The notes below the pieces were generated by a model, which was given only the letters and a program-made list of their open reading frames with translations, was not told where the DNA came from and searched no databases. A program made the position numbers and the translations under genes. A DNA stretch of 64,000 bases from Vibrio barjaei (GTDB lineage: Bacteria > Pseudomonadota > Gammaproteobacteria > Enterobacterales > Vibrionaceae), in the NCBI RefSeq assembly GCF_001639065.2, contig NZ_LQXO02000009.1:248001-312000 (forward strand), given 5' to 3'. Positions 57,293-64,000 of the stretch are shown piece by piece. Position 1 is the stretch's first letter; each line of letters opens with the position of its first letter.

Positions 57293-57859
57293 CTAGGATT
57301 GAGGAGACGCGGTAGCGTCTGACTCTATAGCTTTTTGCTGCGTTTCGTATTGTTCAATATCGGTTTTAAGGCGTGCCATTTGGCGCATCATTTGTTGAGC
57401 TGAAAAGTTTCTCATCTCGTCTTCAATCAAAGAGCGCTCTTCTGACTTTGCCAGAGCTGAAAGTGGGTTATCGAGGTAGCTACGTGTGATTTGAGCCGAA
57501 AAACCTTTAGAGCCAAGCTCAGGAACCGTCACACGATAATTCACGATATAGGTCAGTTCTTTTTCGGCCGCTCTTGTATTTTGATACAAAGATAGTGTGC
57601 GGTCGCTGATAGACTCTCCGGTAATATGGAGGTTAGGGATGTCAGGCTCTGGGTTGACGATTTCTATTTTGCTTAATCTTAGTTGCTCTTTAACCAGTCG
57701 GGTGATTTTGCCATATGGGTCAAAACTGGTGACTGAGATTTCTTTGATATCTTCGGGAACGTTGTACTCTCCACGCAAGTGAAAACCACAAGCAGTCAAC
57801 AAAGTAGATAAGAAAAGGACTAAGCTGACTCTTGCAGTGTTGTTTTTTAGTAGGCGCAT
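57293..57859 (-). CDS. lptE: LPS-assembly lipoprotein LptE
   Basis: A 188-residue lipoprotein. The lipobox STLLTAC gives Cys24 and is followed by GFHLRGEY, the family start. LPS-binding LptE forms the plug of the LptD barrel in the outer membrane. It is close to holA (19 bp), but two hairpins separate it from leuS upstream. Confidence 0.94.
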   Translation of the reverse strand: MRLLKNNTARVSLVLFLSTLLTACGFHLRGEYNVPEDIKEISVTSFDPYGKITRLVKEQLRLSKIEIVNPEPDIPNLHITGESISDRTLSLYQNTRAAEKELTYIVNYRVTVPELGSKGFSAQITRSYLDNPLSALAKSEERSLIEDEMRNFSAQQMMRQMARLKTDIEQYETQQKAIESDATASPQS

Positions 57860-57880
57860 AGTGCTCGCAGACTCTGTTAA

Positions 57881-57924
57881 AAAGGCTTATGTAAGTTTCA
57901 TCAGAGAGCAATACTTACATAAGG
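57881..57924 (-). terminator. Second hairpin between leuS and lptE
   Basis: A perfect 11-bp inverted repeat, CTTATGTAAGT/ACTTACATAAG, with a 16-nt loop; on the minus strand it is followed by CCTTTTT. It ends about 20 bp before the lptE ATG. Confidence 0.55.
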
Positions 57925-57940
57925 CTTTTGTGTGGCTTAT

Positions 57941-57974
57941 AAAAGAGTCGCGAAGTATTCTTCGCGACTCTTGG
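57941..57974 (-). terminator. Strong hairpin after leuS
   Basis: A perfect 13-bp GC-rich stem, AAGAGTCGCGAAG/CTTCGCGACTCTT, with a 4-nt loop, followed on the minus strand by a short U-tract (TTTTAT). Lies 20 bp past the leuS stop. Confidence 0.8.
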
Positions 57975-57993
57975 TATCATAAAGACAACTAAA

Positions 57994-60567
57994 TTAATTA
58001 GCTACAATATTCAATAGTTTACCCGGTACGTAAATCACTTTACGGATGGTCTTTCCGTCAGTGAATTTTGTTACGTTCTCGTCGTTAAGACCAAGCTCTT
58101 CTACTTGTTCTTTAGTTGCATCCGCAGCAACGGTCAATTTAGCGCGTAGCTTGCCGTTAACTTGAACAACGATAAGTTTCTCATCTTCAACGAGGGCCTT
58201 TTCATCAAATGTTGGCCACACAGCATTGTCGATATCTGCATTACCCAGTGCCGTCCACATCTCGAAACAGATATGCGGAGTGATAGGATAAAGCATGGCA
58301 ACGACCGCTTGTAGTGCTTCATCAAGAATCGCACGGTCTTGTGCTGTGTCTTGAGGCGCTTTAGCAAGCTTGTTCATGAGTTCCATGATGGCTGCAATCG
58401 CCGTATTGAATGTTTGGCGACGGTCAACATCATCGGTTACTTTTGCAATGGTCTTATGAACATCACGGCGCAGGGCTTTTTGGTCAGAAGATAGAGCCGA
58501 AACGTCAACGCTTTCTGCTGCACCTTTTTCTGTATGCTCTTTTACCAACTTCCAAACACGTTTAAGGAAACGGTTTGCACCTTCCACACCAGACTCTTGC
58601 CACTCTAATGTCATATCCGCAGGTGATGCGAACATCATGAATAGACGTACAGTGTCAGCACCGTATTTGTCTACCATTTCTTGTGGGTCAATACCGTTAT
58701 TCTTCGACTTAGACATTTTGATCATGCCTGAGTGTTCTACGTCACGACCTTGGTTGTCTGTTGCAGAGGAAATACGACCTTTACCGTCACGCTCAACGTT
58801 TACATCTGTTGGAGCGATCCACTCTTTCGTGCCTTTTTCGTTGGTGTGGAAGAAAGCATCAGCAAGCACCATACCTTGGCATAGGAGTTTCTTAAATGGT
58901 TCGTCGGAAGTTACATAACCAGCATCACGAAGCAACTTGTGGAAGAAGCGAGAGTACAGTAAGTGCATACATGCGTGCTCGATACCACCGATATATTGGT
59001 CTACAGGTAGCCAATAGTTCGCTTTTTCTGGATCCAAAATATCATCAGCTTGCGGAGAACAGTAACGTGCATAATACCAAGAAGACTCCATAAAGGTGTC
59101 GAAGGTGTCTGTTTCACGTAGTGCTGGCTCACCGTTGAAGGTCGTTTTTGCCCACTCTTTATCAGCTTTGATTGGGCTAGTCACGCCATCCATAACAACA
59201 TCTTCCGGAAGAATTACAGGAAGTTGCTCTGCTGGAACTGGGTGAACTTCACCATCTTCAGTCGTCACCATTGGAATTGGAGCACCCCAATAGCGTTGAC
59301 GAGAAACACCCCAATCACGTAGACGGAAGTTTACGGTCTTGTGGCCTTTACCTTCGGCTTCTAACTTAGCAGAAATAGCATCGAACGCAGCTTGGAACTC
59401 AAGTCCATCGAACTCGCCAGAGTTAAATAGTACGCCTTTCTCAGTATAAGCCGCTTCTGAAATATCAAGCTCGCTACCGTCAACAGGTTTGATTACTGGA
59501 AGAATATCTAGGTTGTACTTAGTAGCAAACTCAAAGTCACGTTGGTCATGACCTGGAACCGCCATAACTGCACCTGTTCCGTAATCCATCAAGACGAAAT
59601 TAGCAACAAATACTGGCACTTCACGACCATTCAATGGATGAATCGCAGTAAGGCCGGTTGCCATACCTTTTTTCTCCATTGTTGCTAGTTCAGCTTCTGC
59701 AACCTTGTTGTTCTTACACTCATCGATAAATGCAGCTAACTCAGGGTTGTTTTCAGCCGCCGCAGCAGCAAGAGGGTGGCCAGCAGCGATACCTACGTAT
59801 GTAACACCCATAAGAGTATCTGGACGCGTCGTATATACTTCAAGGTCTTGATGACCCTGTACTTCAAACTTCAGTTCAACACCTTCAGAGCGACCAATCC
59901 AGTTGCGCTGCATGGTTTTAACCATTTCAGGCCAACCTTCTAGGTTGTCTAAATCGTCAAGAAGCTCTTGGGCGTATTCTGTGATTTTAATAAACCACTG
60001 TGGGATTTCTTTTTGTTCAACTGGAGTATCACAACGCCAGCAACAGCCGTCTTCAACCTGTTCGTTTGCTAGAACAGTTAAGTCATTTGGACACCAGTTA
60101 ACGGAAGAGGTTTTTTTGTATACTAATCCTTTTTCGTAAAGCTTAGTAAAAAATTCTTGCTCCCAACGGTAGTACTCTGGTGTACACGTAGCGAACTCAC
60201 GGTTCCAGTCGTAGCCAAAACCAAGCAACTTAAGTTGGTTTTTCATGTACTCAATATTTTCGTAAGTCCATGGTGCTGGGGCTGTGTTGTTTTTTACCGC
60301 TGCGTTTTCGGCAGGTAGGCCAAACGCGTCCCAACCAATTGGTTGCATTACGTTTTTACCTTGTAGGCGTTGGAAACGAGATACCACATCACCGATGGTG
60401 TAGTTACGAACGTGACCCATATGCAGTCGTCCACTTGGATAAGGGAACATAGACAGACAGTAGAATTTTTCTTTATTTGGGTCTTCACTTACAACAAAGG
60501 TCTTATTGTTGTCCCAGTGCTGTTGAACGTTACGTTCAATATCTTGCGGGTTATATTGTTCTTGCAT
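57994..60567 (-). CDS. leuS: Leucyl-tRNA synthetase
   Basis: An 857-residue class I synthetase (E. coli 860). HIGH is in [15 protein letters not shown] (about 42-56), the editing domain lies at about 225-420 ([13 protein letters not shown]), and KMSKS is in [11 protein letters not shown] (about 615-625). It charges tRNA-Leu. It is divergent from ybeL and starts the leftward block ending at lipA, with terminators breaking it into parts. Confidence 0.98.
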   Translation of the reverse strand: MQEQYNPQDIERNVQQHWDNNKTFVVSEDPNKEKFYCLSMFPYPSGRLHMGHVRNYTIGDVVSRFQRLQGKNVMQPIGWDAFGLPAENAAVKNNTAPAPWTYENIEYMKNQLKLLGFGYDWNREFATCTPEYYRWEQEFFTKLYEKGLVYKKTSSVNWCPNDLTVLANEQVEDGCCWRCDTPVEQKEIPQWFIKITEYAQELLDDLDNLEGWPEMVKTMQRNWIGRSEGVELKFEVQGHQDLEVYTTRPDTLMGVTYVGIAAGHPLAAAAAENNPELAAFIDECKNNKVAEAELATMEKKGMATGLTAIHPLNGREVPVFVANFVLMDYGTGAVMAVPGHDQRDFEFATKYNLDILPVIKPVDGSELDISEAAYTEKGVLFNSGEFDGLEFQAAFDAISAKLEAEGKGHKTVNFRLRDWGVSRQRYWGAPIPMVTTEDGEVHPVPAEQLPVILPEDVVMDGVTSPIKADKEWAKTTFNGEPALRETDTFDTFMESSWYYARYCSPQADDILDPEKANYWLPVDQYIGGIEHACMHLLYSRFFHKLLRDAGYVTSDEPFKKLLCQGMVLADAFFHTNEKGTKEWIAPTDVNVERDGKGRISSATDNQGRDVEHSGMIKMSKSKNNGIDPQEMVDKYGADTVRLFMMFASPADMTLEWQESGVEGANRFLKRVWKLVKEHTEKGAAESVDVSALSSDQKALRRDVHKTIAKVTDDVDRRQTFNTAIAAIMELMNKLAKAPQDTAQDRAILDEALQAVVAMLYPITPHICFEMWTALGNADIDNAVWPTFDEKALVEDEKLIVVQVNGKLRAKLTVAADATKEQVEELGLNDENVTKFTDGKTIRKVIYVPGKLLNIVAN

Positions 60568-60750
60568 CGATGATTTCCGGTTATCTTGGAATTTGTGAGT
60601 TCTGTTACCACAGAAACTATTAGATCGTCATAGAATACCTAAAGGAAGCCCGGTCAACAATAGTCAATATACCCTTCGAGGGGGAAGAGGTGATGCACGT
60701 TAACGGTTATCACTTAGTGTTCTGCTACTTTGGTGAAAATAGGGGGATGT

Positions 60751-61221
60751 ATGCCTAAGCGTAAAGCCAGTTATGAAGAAATGATTGAAGATGTGGTTGA
60801 CAACCTAAAACACAGTCCTGAAGAGCTACAGCACATGCTTGAAAAATCAGGACAAGTGGTTGAGGCCGCTAACGATATGACCAAGGACGAAATGGCGTTA
60901 ATTTCTGCGTACGTTAAGTCTGATCTAAGGGAGTTTGCCGAAAACTACGAAGAGAGTAAAAGCGGACCCTTTTATCTCATGATTGCTAATTCAATTTGGC
61001 AAGGCCTGCTTGATATCACGGACAGAACAAAAGTCGAGTGGGTCGAGCTGTTCCAAGATCTTGAGCATCAGGGCGTTTATTCCTCAGGAGAAATGATAGG
61101 GCTAGGTATCTTGGTGTGTGAACAGTGTGGGCATAAAATAGAATACAACCATCCAACAACTATTTCTGATTGTCCAAAGTGTGGTCACAGTACATTTAGT
61201 CGCCAGCCGTTAAAGCCATAG
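60751..61221 (+). CDS. ybeL: YbeL-type (DUF1451) zinc-ribbon protein
   Basis: A 156-residue protein. Two CxxC pairs, VCEQCGH and DCPKCGHSTF (about 130-153), form a zinc ribbon; the N-terminal part is helical and acidic. It matches E. coli YbeL, which is also beside leuS, especially from GVYSSGEMIGLG to the end. I start at 60751 (MPKRKAS) with AGGGGG 4-5 nt upstream; an ATG at 60730 is rejected. Function unknown. Confidence 0.9.
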   Translation: MPKRKASYEEMIEDVVDNLKHSPEELQHMLEKSGQVVEAANDMTKDEMALISAYVKSDLREFAENYEESKSGPFYLMIANSIWQGLLDITDRTKVEWVELFQDLEHQGVYSSGEMIGLGILVCEQCGHKIEYNHPTTISDCPKCGHSTFSRQPLKP

Positions 61222-61234
61222 AAACCATTGGGCT

Positions 61235-61267
61235 AGAGACTGTATGACTTGCTTACAGTCTCTTTAG
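61235..61267 (+). terminator. Hairpin after ybeL
   Basis: A perfect 10-bp stem, AGAGACTGTA/TACAGTCTCT, with a 9-nt loop and a short TT tail. It is a probable terminator for ybeL. Confidence 0.6.
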
Positions 61268-61301
61268 ATTCTGCTCGATTGTGAGGGAGAGTGAGAAGCA
61301 C

Positions 61302-62039
61302 CTATTTATATTGCTGTTTGAATTCTTGTACCCACATCGCAGTTGCACCACACACTGATACTGGAACGATAAACAGGTTAAGTATTGGGATCGTCGTAAA
61401 TATCGAGACAAGCATACCGAAGCTGTAGGCTTTTCCTTGTTTTTGCTTCATAGACATTCGCATGTCGTTAAATGGTACCTTGTGGTTATCAAATGGATAA
61501 TCACAGTATTGAATTGCTAACATCCAAGCGGTAAAAATGAACCATAGAAAAGGTCCTATCGTTTGCCCAAGCGCAGGGATAAGTAGCAGTAAGAATAAGC
61601 CGATAGCTTTAGGCAAGGTATACAATAGCTTGCGCCATTCCCGAGCCATAACTCTTGGGACATCTTTGACAACGCTCATTATCCCATCTTCGGAAACTTT
61701 TTGACCGGTTAGCATTTCTTCCACTTTCTCCGCTAAAAGGCCATTGAATGGAGCGGCGATAAAGTTAGCTAATGTGCTAAAGAAGTAAGAAAAGGTCGCT
61801 AATATAGTGATGGCGAGTAGTGGCCAAAGCACATAGCTCAACCAAGAGAGAAATTCAGGCAAATAGCCCAGCCAGCCTTCAATCCACGCGTTGAGGTTGG
61901 AGAAAAGGTAGTACATTGCTGAACCAACTAACAAAATATTGGCAAGTAATGGTAGCAGTACATAACGACGGATACCCGGTGTAAAGGCGATTTGAAAACC
62001 TTGATGAAAGTAACCGAATCCGGTTTTGGCCTTGTTCAA
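61302..62039 (-). CDS. cysZ: Sulfate transporter CysZ
   Basis: A 245-residue membrane protein with four or more hydrophobic segments. Family marks include GFGYFHQGFQIAFTPGIRRYV at the start, FIAAPFNGLLAEKVE (about 93-107), and the DYPFDNH segment (about 179-185). It imports sulfate for cysteine synthesis. It is divergent from zipA, as in E. coli; a 182-bp gap lies between them. Confidence 0.95.
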   Translation of the reverse strand: MNKAKTGFGYFHQGFQIAFTPGIRRYVLLPLLANILLVGSAMYYLFSNLNAWIEGWLGYLPEFLSWLSYVLWPLLAITILATFSYFFSTLANFIAAPFNGLLAEKVEEMLTGQKVSEDGIMSVVKDVPRVMAREWRKLLYTLPKAIGLFLLLLIPALGQTIGPFLWFIFTAWMLAIQYCDYPFDNHKVPFNDMRMSMKQKQGKAYSFGMLVSIFTTIPILNLFIVPVSVCGATAMWVQEFKQQYK

Positions 62040-62221
62040 AATATGCTTCCTTTTACCTTTTACTACAGTTGTTTCTTAGCGACTATATCAAAAAAGACTT
62101 AAGGAAATCACAAACTTCTTATACTAAGGTGTTCTAATAGTCTATAGAGTTTTGGTAAAGTAGAGTGAGCTGAGGTGTATTCACCTCATTAAGGACTATT
62201 TTTTAACGTTGAGAGCAAACA

Positions 62222-64000
<1,779 letters not shown>

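Overview
The window reads as a stretch of the main chromosome of a Vibrio or close relative (Vibrionaceae, Gammaproteobacteria). Many proteins align over their full length with Escherichia coli housekeeping proteins, and gene order follows known gammaproteobacterial blocks: asnB-nagC-nagA-nagE-glnS-fur-fldA-ybfF-seqA-pgm; gcvB/gcvA-ygdD-rlmM; xni-ppnN-queF-syd; metNIQ/gmhB; treR-treB-treC; lipA-lipB-ybeD-dacA-rlpA-rodA-mrdA-rlmH-rsfS-holA-lptE-leuS; and cysZ/zipA-ligA. The absence of nagB from the nag cluster, the NnrS, DUF2788 and YitT genes, and the fructose-type PTS cluster fit Vibrio rather than an enteric. I see no IS element, prophage, integron, CRISPR array, rRNA or tRNA. This is mostly core genome.

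Layout. 1-9.2 kb is the most accessory-like part: the tail of a GH5-like glycosidase, a GPH sugar symporter, a GalR-like repressor, a fructose/mannose-family PTS (EIIABC), an AraC regulator, a degenerate HPr-EIIA fusion, an orphan EIIB, and nnrS. 9.3-17.3 kb holds asparagine synthesis, a Kef-type antiporter and the GlcNAc genes nagC, nagA and nagE. 17.4-25 kb holds glnS, fur, fldA, ybfF, seqA and pgm. 25-28.4 kb holds the GcvB small RNA, divergent from gcvA and a tight run of overlapping genes to rlmM. 28.4-37.1 kb holds xni, ppnN, an unusual pair of GGDEF-type genes, queF, syd and a zinc-ribbon gene. 37.2-40.9 kb holds the methionine importer metNIQ, with MetJ boxes shared with divergent gmhB. 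40.5-45.3 kb is trehalose uptake under TreR. 45.3-47.5 kb is yitT and glyA, the latter with a PurR box. 48-60.6 kb is a long leftward block for lipoate, cell-wall elongation, ribosome maturation, DNA polymerase III delta, LPS export and leuS. The window ends with ybeL, cysZ, zipA and the start of ligA.

Carbon uptake through the PTS is a recurring theme: a fructose-type EIIABC, a GlcNAc EIIC-EIIB and a trehalose EIIB-EIIC, each beside its own regulator. CRP-like sites lie in front of nagE and treB, where catabolite control is expected. The least explained items are the degenerate HPr-EIIA protein, the GGDEF pair (one with a variant active site, one that has lost it), two perfect palindromes without a recognised regulator, tandem hairpins between leuS and lptE, and an 18-bp degenerate repeat upstream of ppnN. 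I did not find a clearly new multi-gene defence or mobile system.
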